Source of the DNA: Algiphilus sp022763315
GTDB taxonomy: Bacteria; Pseudomonadota; Gammaproteobacteria; Nevskiales; Nevskiaceae
Assembly: GCF_965249985.1 (NCBI RefSeq)
Contig: NZ_OZ252280.1
DNA: 64,000 nt
Reading direction: 5' to 3' (one strand)
Shown here: in pieces, positions 18,732 to 26,691 of the stretch
How the letters are laid out: the number at the start of each line of letters is the position of its first letter
How positions within the stretch are numbered: the first letter of the stretch is position 1
Position numbers and translations under genes: made by a program
The notes under the pieces: generated by a model
Databases searched by the model: none
Seen by the model: the letters and a program-made list of their open reading frames with translations, nothing else
Told to the model about the DNA's origin: nothing

Positions 18732-20348
18732 ATGCCGAACAGTCTGCGTATTGTTGTTGCCCAGTGCCCCTTCTGTGTCGGGGATATCGCGGGCAACGCC
18801 GATGTCATCATCGCCGACGCCACGCGCGCCTATGCCGAGCATGGTGCGGACGTGGTGGTGTTTCCCGAGCTGGCGCTGGTCGGCTATCCGCCGGATGACC
18901 TGCTACTGCGCACCGGATTGCCGGCCGCGGTGCAGGCCGCGCAGGCGCGCATCGCCGCCTCGGTCCCTGACGCGGTCACCGTGGTCTACGGCCACCCCAG
19001 TTATGAAGGGGGCGTCTGCCGCAACAGTGCTAGTGTGGTGCAGGGCGGCGTGCAGCGCGCTATCACCCACAAGCAGGCGCTGCCGAACTACGGCGTGTTC
19101 GATGAGAAGCGGCACTTTTCGCCCGGAACGCGCTCGCTGTGTTTTGACTGCAAGGGGGTGCGCATTGGGTTGCTGGTGTGCGAGGACCTGTGGGTTCCGG
19201 AGCCGAGTGCCCAGGCGCTGGCGGATGGCGCCGAACTGCTGATCAGCATCAATGCCTCGCCATACACCCGCGGCAAGGCGCTGCAGCGCGCCGAGGTGAT
19301 CCGCAGCCGCGGACGTGAGACGCGATTGCCCATCGTCTACGCCAATCTGGTGGGCGGACAGGATGACCTGCTCTTCGACGGCGCTTCGCAGGCCATCGAT
19401 GCGGACGGCGATAGCTGCTTTGTGGCGCCCTCCTTCAGCGACGGCCTCTATCCTCTCGATTTCGTGGATGGCCGGCTGCAGGGGCCGATCTGCGAGGGTG
19501 AGGAATCGCTGGCGGTGCTGTATCAGGGCTTGGTACGCGCGGTGCGCGACTACGTCGACCGCAACGGTTTTCCCGGCGCCATCGTCGGCCTTTCCGGCGG
19601 CATCGACTCGGCATTGGTCGCGGCGCTGGCCAGCGACGCGTTGGGGCCTGAGCGGGTGCGCACCGTGGCCATGCCCTCGCGCTACACCGCGGACATGTCC
19701 AATGACGACGCTGCCGAACAGGCGCATCGCCTCGGCACGCTGCATGCAGTGATTCCGGTGGAGCCCGCATTCACGGCCTACAGCGACATGCTGGCCGCCT
19801 CCTTTGCCGGGCGCGCCGCGGATGTGACCGAAGAGAATCTGCAGTCGCGCATTCGCGGCACACTGCTGATGGCGTTGTCCAACAAGTTCGGCCATGTGGT
19901 GCTGACCACCGGCAACAAGTCGGAGATGGCCGTCGGCTATGCCACGCTCTATGGCGATATGTGCGGTGGCTTTGCGCCGCTCAAGGATGTCTACAAGGGC
20001 GATGTCTGGCGTCTCGCGCGCTGGCGCAACCGCGAGCAGGAGGTGATTCCTCAGCGTGTGATCGACCGCCCGCCCAGTGCTGAGCTGCGTGCGGATCAGA
20101 CCGATGAGGACTCGCTCCCGCCGTACCATGTACTCGACGAGGTACTAAGACTCTACGTCGAGGAGCAGTGCGCGGCGGCGGACATCGTGGAACGTGGCTT
20201 CGATGCCGAGGTCGTCGAGCAGATCACCAAACTGGTGCGCCGGGCGGAGTACAAGCGACGCCAGGCGCCGCCTGGCCCCAAGGTGACACCGGTCGCTTTC
20301 GGCCGCGATCGGCGTTTTCCGATCACGGCGCGGTACGACGCGCTGTAG
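18732..20348 (+). CDS. nadE: Glutamine-dependent NAD+ synthetase
   Basis: Amidates nicotinate adenine dinucleotide to NAD+, using ammonia released from glutamine by its own N-terminal nitrilase-type domain. The 538-residue product has the glutaminase triad Glu46 (FPELAL), Lys near 116 (HKQALPNYGVFDE) and Cys near 151 (LLVCEDLW). The synthetase P-loop SGGIDSA is near residue 288. Ends five bases from the convergent bamD stop. Length fits the short proteobacterial two-domain class. Confidence 0.95.
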   Translation: MPNSLRIVVAQCPFCVGDIAGNADVIIADATRAYAEHGADVVVFPELALVGYPPDDLLLRTGLPAAVQAAQARIAASVPDAVTVVYGHPSYEGGVCRNSASVVQGGVQRAITHKQALPNYGVFDEKRHFSPGTRSLCFDCKGVRIGLLVCEDLWVPEPSAQALADGAELLISINASPYTRGKALQRAEVIRSRGRETRLPIVYANLVGGQDDLLFDGASQAIDADGDSCFVAPSFSDGLYPLDFVDGRLQGPICEGEESLAVLYQGLVRAVRDYVDRNGFPGAIVGLSGGIDSALVAALASDALGPERVRTVAMPSRYTADMSNDDAAEQAHRLGTLHAVIPVEPAFTAYSDMLAASFAGRAADVTEENLQSRIRGTLLMALSNKFGHVVLTTGNKSEMAVGYATLYGDMCGGFAPLKDVYKGDVWRLARWRNREQEVIPQRVIDRPPSAELRADQTDEDSLPPYHVLDEVLRLYVEEQCAAADIVERGFDAEVVEQITKLVRRAEYKRRQAPPGPKVTPVAFGRDRRFPITARYDAL

Positions 20349-20353
20349 CGCGG

Positions 20354-21271
20354 TCAGCTGGTCGAAAGGGCTTCCGGCGCCGGCGCGGCAGCGGCTTCAC
20401 GCTGTGCGCCGAAGGACCACAGTCTTCGCCACCAGGATGGCTCCGGCTCTACCGGTACCAGCTTGGCGCGTTCCGGCTCCACCTGGGAAAGCAGCTTGCG
20501 CGCCTGCTCGGCTTGCTCACGCAGGCCCAGTTCCGCATAGGAGCGCGCCAGCATCTCGACTGCGTCCAGCGTGGCCGGTGCCCCGGGGTATTCGGCAATG
20601 ACGTCTTCCGCGCGCCGCGCCGCGGCCAACCAGGCGCGACGGTCGAAGTAGTAGCGCACGACATGCATCTCGTTGCGTGCGATGCGATTGCGCAAGTAGA
20701 TCATGCGTTGACGGGCGTCGGCGACGAAGGGGCTATCGGGATAGCGGCCGATCAGCTGGGAAAAATCGTCGAAGGCGCGCCGCAGTGAGGCGACATCGCG
20801 TTTGGTGGTGTCGACCAGATCCGATCCGTCAAAAAAGCTCTTGTTGCGCTCGAAATTGATCATGCCGCGCAGATAGAGCATGTAGGGCACAGCATCGTCG
20901 CGCGGGTGTTCGCGCAGGAAGCGATCGGCTTCGGCGATGGCCTGTTCGGGCTGGAAGCTGCGATAGTGCGCGAAGACACTTTCGAGCTGCGCCTGGGTGG
21001 CGAACTCGGAGAAAGGGTAGCGCGCACGCAACTGCTCGTATTGTTCGAGCGCACCCAGATAGTCGCCGCTATCCAGGCGAGTACGCGCCGAGCGGTACAA
21101 CTCGTCCGCCTCCAGCCGCAATTCGCGCTGGCTGAGCCGGTCGGAGTCGCTGAACGGATTGTCGACGATAGGCGGCGCTGTGCCGTCGCTGGCACAGGCG
21201 GCAAGCAGGGTGCTGGTGCACAATACGGTGATCGTGCGTTTGGCGTGCGAGATCAAGCGCGCAACGGTCAT
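20354..21271 (-). CDS. bamD: Outer-membrane assembly lipoprotein BamD
   Basis: Essential lipoprotein of the BAM complex that inserts beta-barrels into the outer membrane. 305 residues with lipobox LLAAC (Cys26) and five TPR-like helices pairs through about residue 245. The C-terminal tail is rich in Pro/Ala/Glu and longer than in E. coli. Divergent from rluD with only 15 bases between the start codons, a conserved gammaproteobacterial arrangement, so the two promoters must overlap each other's coding regions. Confidence 0.95.
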   Translation of the reverse strand: MTVARLISHAKRTITVLCTSTLLAACASDGTAPPIVDNPFSDSDRLSQRELRLEADELYRSARTRLDSGDYLGALEQYEQLRARYPFSEFATQAQLESVFAHYRSFQPEQAIAEADRFLREHPRDDAVPYMLYLRGMINFERNKSFFDGSDLVDTTKRDVASLRRAFDDFSQLIGRYPDSPFVADARQRMIYLRNRIARNEMHVVRYYFDRRAWLAAARRAEDVIAEYPGAPATLDAVEMLARSYAELGLREQAEQARKLLSQVEPERAKLVPVEPEPSWWRRLWSFGAQREAAAAPAPEALSTS

Positions 21272-21286
21272 AGTGAAGAGGCTCTA

Positions 21287-22264
21287 GTGGAGCAATCGCG
21301 GAGTATATCGGAGGCAGCCGAGGTGCCTGAAAGGCTTGCCGGCAGACGCCTGGATGCGGTCGCAGCCCAGCTCTTCCCAGACTATTCCCGCGCCCGTCTG
21401 CAGGCCTGGATACAGGCCGGGCGACTGCGCGTCAATGGGGCGGTGGCGGCGCGTCCGCGTGTGGCGGTGGCGGCTGGCGATCAGATCGATCTCGACCCGG
21501 AGCCACTGCACAACGAAGCAGAGGGGCAGCGCGCGCAGGCGATCGCTCTCGACGTGCTGTATGAAGACGCGGATTTGGCCATCATCAACAAGCCAGCGGG
21601 CCTCACCGTGCATCCGGGGGCGGGCGTCGCTGACGGCACCCTGCAGAATGCGCTGCTGTACCGCTATCCCGAGTCGGTCGATCTGCCGCGCGCCGGCATC
21701 GTCCATCGCCTCGACAAGCACACCAGCGGCGTCATGGTGGTTGCCCGCAGTCTGCGTGCCCATACCCATCTAGTGCGCATGATGCAGGCGCGCGAGATTC
21801 GTCGCGGCTACGAAGCCATCGTGTGGGGGCGGCTGGTCTCCGGGGGGACGGTGGATGCCCCGATCGGCCGCGACCCGCGTTCGCGCACGCGCATGGCGGT
21901 GAACGAATCCGGGCGGACGGCCGTGACCCATTACCGCATCCAGCAGCGTTTCGCCTGGCATACCCTGCTGGCGGTGCAGCTCGAAACCGGACGCACGCAT
22001 CAGATCCGCGTCCACATGCGCCACATCCATCACCCGATCGTCGGGGATGACGCCTATGGCGGGCGACGCGGGCATGGCAAGGGCATTCCCCAGATTCTGC
22101 GGGACCATCTCGAAGGCTTTCCACGCCAGGCACTGCACGCGCGGCGTCTGCAGTTCGCCCATCCGGTGCACGGCGAAGCGGTTGATATTGCGGCGCCCAT
22201 TCCTGCGGACTTCCGCGCACTGGTCGAGGCGCTGACGCAGCACGCCCCGGACCGCGGTGCCTGA
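21287..22264 (+). CDS. rluD: 23S rRNA pseudouridine synthase RluD
   Basis: Makes pseudouridines in helix 69 of 23S rRNA. The 325-residue product has an N-terminal S4 RNA-binding domain (about 15-75) and an RluA-type catalytic domain with HRLDKHTSG (catalytic Asp143). The start is GTG 21287, supported by GAAGAGG at 21275-21281 five bases upstream; longer frames would run through bamD on the other strand. Followed five bases later by pgeF, as in E. coli (rluD-yfiH). Confidence 0.95.
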   Translation: MEQSRSISEAAEVPERLAGRRLDAVAAQLFPDYSRARLQAWIQAGRLRVNGAVAARPRVAVAAGDQIDLDPEPLHNEAEGQRAQAIALDVLYEDADLAIINKPAGLTVHPGAGVADGTLQNALLYRYPESVDLPRAGIVHRLDKHTSGVMVVARSLRAHTHLVRMMQAREIRRGYEAIVWGRLVSGGTVDAPIGRDPRSRTRMAVNESGRTAVTHYRIQQRFAWHTLLAVQLETGRTHQIRVHMRHIHHPIVGDDAYGGRRGHGKGIPQILRDHLEGFPRQALHARRLQFAHPVHGEAVDIAAPIPADFRALVEALTQHAPDRGA

Positions 22265-22269
22265 GACGC

Positions 22270-23013
22270 ATGGCTGCGGGTAGTCCACCGCTGTTGTGGC
22301 CGGACTGGCCGGCGCCAGGCAATATGCGGGCCTGCATGTCGACCCGCGAGGGAGGAGTCAGCGAAGGCGCCTTCGCGAGCCTCAATCTCGGCTTGCACAG
22401 CGGGGACGACAGCGCACAGGTGCGATTGAACCGTGCGCGCCTGTTGCAAGCGGCAGGCCTACCGAGTGCGCCGCCTTGGCTGCGCCAGGTGCACGGCACG
22501 ACGGTGCTGCCGGCCCACGCCATTGGCCCAGGCGATGCACCGGAAGCCGATGGGGTCTGGACCGATCAACCACAGCTGCCGTGCGCCGTCATGGCCGCCG
22601 ATTGCCTGCCGGTATTGCTGGCGCGGCGCGATGGCGGGGCCGTGGCTGCGCTGCATGCTGGCTGGCGCGGCCTGGCGGCCGGCGTGCTCGAGGCCGGTCT
22701 GGCGGCATTGCCAGGAGCCTCCAGTGACTACATGGCGTGGCTCGGTGCGCGCATTGGTCCGAAGGGATTTGTTGTGCGCGAGGATGTGCGCGCCGCCTTC
22801 AATCGCCCCGAGGACACGGCTGCCTTCGTCGGCCTGGGTGCGGGGCAATGGCGTGCGGATCTGGGCAGGCTGGCGCGCCATCGCCTCGAGGCGGCGGGCG
22901 TGGCCGTGCATGACAGCGGCCTTTGCACCTTTAGTCAGCCAGCCATTTTTTACTCGCATCGACGTGACGGGCCGTGCGGCCGCATGGCCGCGATCATATG
23001 GCGAGTCGCCTGA
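22270..23013 (+). CDS. pgeF: Peptidoglycan editing factor PgeF (YfiH, laccase-domain)
   Basis: Cu-oxidase_4/DUF152 family protein of 247 residues. E. coli YfiH edits misincorporated residues in peptidoglycan precursors, and relatives act as purine-nucleoside phosphorylases. The His and Cys ligands fall in the expected motifs: LRQVHGTTV, AADCLPVLL and LHAGWRGLAAG, plus GLCTFSQP and YSHRRDG near the C-terminus. Probably in one operon with rluD. Confidence 0.93.
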   Translation: MAAGSPPLLWPDWPAPGNMRACMSTREGGVSEGAFASLNLGLHSGDDSAQVRLNRARLLQAAGLPSAPPWLRQVHGTTVLPAHAIGPGDAPEADGVWTDQPQLPCAVMAADCLPVLLARRDGGAVAALHAGWRGLAAGVLEAGLAALPGASSDYMAWLGARIGPKGFVVREDVRAAFNRPEDTAAFVGLGAGQWRADLGRLARHRLEAAGVAVHDSGLCTFSQPAIFYSHRRDGPCGRMAAIIWRVA

Positions 23014-23075
23014 GCACGGACCCATCCTCGGCGGCAGTCAGCGCCGATTCATGAATATTCACGACCCAAAACTTA

Positions 23076-23105
23076 TTGCGGTGTGGCAAGGGCTTCTGCT
23101 AAAAC
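23076..23105 (+). promoter_or_regulatory. Weak sigma-70-like promoter candidate before DUF1302 gene
   Basis: TTGCGG at 23076-23081 and TAAAAC at 23100-23105 with an 18-base spacer, in the 187-base gap between pgeF and the DUF1302 gene. The match is modest and AT-rich compared with its surroundings. No other promoter-like element is clearer in this gap. Confidence 0.25.
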
Positions 23106-23200
23106 CTTGATCATTCTATGAAGCGCCGCCAACTCGCTTGCGGTGCCCACGCGCGACACGGATGTCGAGCGCCAACCAAGATTCTCGGGGGAGTCATTGC

Positions 23201-25522
23201 ATGTCTGCATCAGTCACGGGTGTACGCGCGGTCATTTGTCGTTTGGGTGCTTTGGCGTTGGTGGTTGGGGCAAGCAGTCCGGCGGCAGCGATCGAAATGC
23301 CGATCGGTGACTACACCGAGATCTCCCTCTCGAACCTGTTTACCGTGGGTGCCCGCTGGCGTACGCAGGACCGCGATCCCTCGCTGGTCAGCAAGTCAAC
23401 CCTGAACCCCGGTATCTGCGTCACCCGTACCCAGGGCGAATTCGACAGCCCGGACCGCATGTTCATGGGAGATACCTGTAGTTCGCTGGTCGATGATCCT
23501 CAGTTTGGCGATGCCAACCAGCGTTATGTGACCGAGCCCGGCGGCTTCGGCCCGAACGCGGATAACGGCAACACCAACTTCGATAAGGGCGATATCGTGA
23601 ACGCAGCCGCCAAGCTGCAGACCGATATCCGCTTCAGTCTGCCCGTCGCCGGCATCGACTTTGACTTCTTCGCGCGCACCCTGGTGCTGTTCGACCACAC
23701 CTACGTCGATCTGGACGAAACCAATTTCGACACCACGCACCTGCCGCGCCGCACGCCGCTGCCGAACGCATCGAAGAGCCGGATCGGAACCAGCGCGCAG
23801 TTGCTCGACGGTTTCGTCACCTTTGATCTCCCTTTCATTGGCGACCGCTTTCTCACCATGAAGGTGGGGCGTCAGGTCATCAACTGGGGTGAATCGGCCT
23901 TCTTGGTATCGAACAGCCTGAATTTCATCAACCCGCCGAATCAGGCGTTGCTGCGCGTGCCGGGTTTTGATATCGCGGAGCTGTTGCGCCCGCAGGGCAT
24001 GGTGCAGTTGCAGACCCGCCTGTTCGGCGACCTTTCACTGGAAGCCTTTTATCAGTACGAACACCGGCCGGTGGTTGTGGATCCGGTGGGCAGCTTCTTC
24101 TCCACCAGTGACATCGTCGGTGATGGTGGCCAAGGCGCGATGCTGGCCTTCGGCAAGGCGCCGGAAGATCCCCTTCAGTTGTATGAGCCCTACCGGAACC
24201 CGGACGATCCCGCGGCCATCGCGGGCTCGACTTCGTCGCGTTTCGTACCGCGGGACTACGCAGAAGAGAATGCGCGCGAACCGGATGATGGCGGCCAATA
24301 TGGTTTTGCCTTACGCCAGTATTTTCCGGATCTCATCGGCGGCACCGAGATCGGCCTGTATTTCTCCAATTACCACAGCCGCTTCCCGCTGGTGAGTGCG
24401 CGTGCCGCGGACGCGACCTGCGTGGGGGAGCCCGCAGAGGGCGCGGTGCTGGCGCAGATTCTGAACGGTCTCGCAGAGGCGCCCATCATCGGTGATCTGC
24501 CGACCGCACCGTTGACCAATATCGCGAGCCTGGTGGCATCGTGCCAGGTGCCGGTCAGCAATCTGGCGGCGGCAGCCGGCATTGGCGACTTCCAGCCCGC
24601 CGGGCGCGAGAGCCTGCCGCTGGATTCGGCGCGTGTCTTCCTGGAGTATCCGGAAGACATCAAGCTGTATGGCATCTCCTTCAACACCAATATCTTCGGC
24701 ACGGCCTTCTCCGGCGAGTATGCCTACCGGCCGCGATTGCCCACCCAGATTCATTCCACGGACCTGATTTTTGCCGCTTTGCAGCCGGCCTTCCCGGAAG
24801 AGGATTTCGAGCTCGGTATCGCGACGCTGCCGGGCCGCCGTACGGCCGTCCCCGACTTCATCTCCCAGTACCGCGGCGAGCCCATCGAGGCCAACCAATA
24901 TGTGCGCGGCTACGAGTATCTGAAAACCGGCCAGCTGAATCTCAACTTCATCCGCTTTGTCGGTGGCAGCGGCAACCCGATTGGCGCCACGCAGGTGACC
25001 CTGCTGCTGGAGGTTGGTCTGCAGCACGTCATCGACATGCCAGGCCTGGAGGAATTGCAGTTCAATGGCGGGCAGGCAGATACCCACGTATCGCACGGCG
25101 CCGACGGCAGTCGCGGCATCCAGCCAGCCGACCAGCGGCCGGAAGACCCGGGTGATCCCAACAACCCGGACGATTTCGACCGCCGCGGTCGCCAGAACCC
25201 GACCGCCATCGCGGACCTCGATACCTTCGGTACCGATATCTCTTACGGCTATCGCGCCGTGATCCAGCCCCGCTATGACAACCTCTTCCTCGGAATGAAT
25301 GTCAGCCCGCTGATTGCGTTCTTCCACGACGTGGAAGGTACAACCCCCGGAATCGGCGGTAATTTCATCGAAGGCCGGCGTCAGGTCATTGCCGGTCTGT
25401 CCTTCGATTACCTGAACGCGTTCGAGGCGAACGTGCGCTACACTTGGTTCACCGGTGGCGGTAGCCGGGACCTACAGCGGGACCGCGACAACATTCAGTT
25501 CTTTGTCGGCTACGAGTTCTGA
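23201..25522 (+). CDS. DUF1302 family outer-membrane protein
   Basis: 773-residue secreted protein with a signal peptide (about 1-30, ending SPAAA). It has the alternating hydrophobic/polar pattern of a large beta-barrel and conserved DUF1302 segments such as VGRQVINWGESAF and the C-terminal FFVGYEF ending in Phe, as expected for outer-membrane insertion. Start 23201 follows GGGGGAG. Heads a three-gene unit with a YCF48-like protein and an RND transporter. In Pseudomonas and Solimonadaceae such proteins lie in clusters for uptake or catabolism of hydrophobic compounds (terpenoids, steroids, alkanes). The usual DUF1329 partner is missing here. Substrate unknown. Confidence 0.85.
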   Translation: MSASVTGVRAVICRLGALALVVGASSPAAAIEMPIGDYTEISLSNLFTVGARWRTQDRDPSLVSKSTLNPGICVTRTQGEFDSPDRMFMGDTCSSLVDDPQFGDANQRYVTEPGGFGPNADNGNTNFDKGDIVNAAAKLQTDIRFSLPVAGIDFDFFARTLVLFDHTYVDLDETNFDTTHLPRRTPLPNASKSRIGTSAQLLDGFVTFDLPFIGDRFLTMKVGRQVINWGESAFLVSNSLNFINPPNQALLRVPGFDIAELLRPQGMVQLQTRLFGDLSLEAFYQYEHRPVVVDPVGSFFSTSDIVGDGGQGAMLAFGKAPEDPLQLYEPYRNPDDPAAIAGSTSSRFVPRDYAEENAREPDDGGQYGFALRQYFPDLIGGTEIGLYFSNYHSRFPLVSARAADATCVGEPAEGAVLAQILNGLAEAPIIGDLPTAPLTNIASLVASCQVPVSNLAAAAGIGDFQPAGRESLPLDSARVFLEYPEDIKLYGISFNTNIFGTAFSGEYAYRPRLPTQIHSTDLIFAALQPAFPEEDFELGIATLPGRRTAVPDFISQYRGEPIEANQYVRGYEYLKTGQLNLNFIRFVGGSGNPIGATQVTLLLEVGLQHVIDMPGLEELQFNGGQADTHVSHGADGSRGIQPADQRPEDPGDPNNPDDFDRRGRQNPTAIADLDTFGTDISYGYRAVIQPRYDNLFLGMNVSPLIAFFHDVEGTTPGIGGNFIEGRRQVIAGLSFDYLNAFEANVRYTWFTGGGSRDLQRDRDNIQFFVGYEF

Positions 25523-25578
25523 TCGTCGATACGGAAACAACAAAGCGCAACGCGCCACGTTGCGGCAGGGTGCGAGAT

Positions 25579-26640
25579 ATGACGAGCTTTTTCTGGAAGC
25601 CGGTTACCCGACCGGTCGTTTGGGCGGTGTTCGCTTGCGCGTTGCCGCTTTCCGCTGGCGCACAGATGGGTGGCAAGGTGGACTTCGACCCCCTGCCGCC
25701 ACAGAGCTATGACGCGGAGATCATGCCGCGCGCGGACAAGGATCTCGCGCTTGACGTGACCTGGACGGGAACTCGCTATATCGCCGTCGGGGATCGCGGC
25801 CACATGCTGGTCTCGGCAGACGGCCAAGACTGGGTACAGGTGCCCATGCCCACGCGTGCCGCTCTCACCTCCGTCCATTTCGTCGATGAGGACTATGGCT
25901 GGGCGGTCGGCCATGACGCAGTCATCCTGCGCACCACCGATGGCGGCCGCAATTGGGAACTGCAGCAGTTCGAGCCGGATCTCGAAGAGCCTCTGCACGA
26001 CGTGGTCTTCCTCGATCGACAGCGTGGCCTCGCCGTGGGCGCCTACGGTTTAGCCTTCAAGACCGAAGACGGCGGTGAAAGCTGGGAGGACTACGAGGCC
26101 CCCGCGATTCGCAACGACGAGTTCCACATCAACCGGGTGTTCCCGCTGACCGACGGACGCCTGTTCGCGGTCGGCGAGTACGGCATGCTGGCCGTGGCCG
26201 AGGGATGGGACGGCGAGTGGCGCCGGCTGCAACCGCCCTATGACAGCTCCTTCTTTGGCGGCATGGCCCTGAAGGACGGCGGGGTTCTGGTCTACGGCCT
26301 GCGCGGTACGGCTTATGTCTCCCGCGATCTGTCTGCCGTTCCGGATATCGACCCGGATTTCGACCCGGTGCTCGGTGGTGGTGAGTCGCTGGAAGGCGAA
26401 GGCTGGGTGGAGGTGGAGACCGGCACGACCAACTCGATGTTCGGCGGTGTCGATATTCCCGACGGCGGCTTCATTCTGGTTGGCCTGAATGGCGAAATTC
26501 TTCGCCTGTCGCCCGACCTCAAGGTGCAGGCCCGGAAGAACACCGAATCCGAGTCGCCGCTGTCAGCGGCGCAACTCGGACCCAATCGCGAGCTGATTCT
26601 CGTCGGGGAAGGCGGGATCGAAAACGCCGAACTGCCCTGA
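25579..26640 (+). CDS. YCF48/BNR-repeat beta-propeller protein, exported
   Basis: 353-residue protein with a signal peptide (ending SAGAQ) and several YCF48-type repeats (AVGDRGHMLVSADG, AVGHDAVILRTTDGG, AVGAYGLAFKTEDGG). It forms a predicted beta-propeller resembling the photosystem II assembly factor fold, but photosynthesis is not implied. Start ATG 25579 is chosen over GTG 25570 because GGCAGGG at 25564-25570 is well spaced to it. Located between the DUF1302 and RND genes; probably a periplasmic partner or assembly factor of that transporter. Confidence 0.85.
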   Translation: MTSFFWKPVTRPVVWAVFACALPLSAGAQMGGKVDFDPLPPQSYDAEIMPRADKDLALDVTWTGTRYIAVGDRGHMLVSADGQDWVQVPMPTRAALTSVHFVDEDYGWAVGHDAVILRTTDGGRNWELQQFEPDLEEPLHDVVFLDRQRGLAVGAYGLAFKTEDGGESWEDYEAPAIRNDEFHINRVFPLTDGRLFAVGEYGMLAVAEGWDGEWRRLQPPYDSSFFGGMALKDGGVLVYGLRGTAYVSRDLSAVPDIDPDFDPVLGGGESLEGEGWVEVETGTTNSMFGGVDIPDGGFILVGLNGEILRLSPDLKVQARKNTESESPLSAAQLGPNRELILVGEGGIENAELP

Positions 26641-26691
26641 GTCGCGCCGCGCACTGCAGGCAACTAAACAACGATACGGGAAACCCCAACG

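Noticed and set aside
23076..23105. Possible sigma-54 promoter (TGGCA...TGC) before the DUF1302 gene
   Set aside because: GG and GC are 11 bases apart instead of 10 and the flanks do not match.
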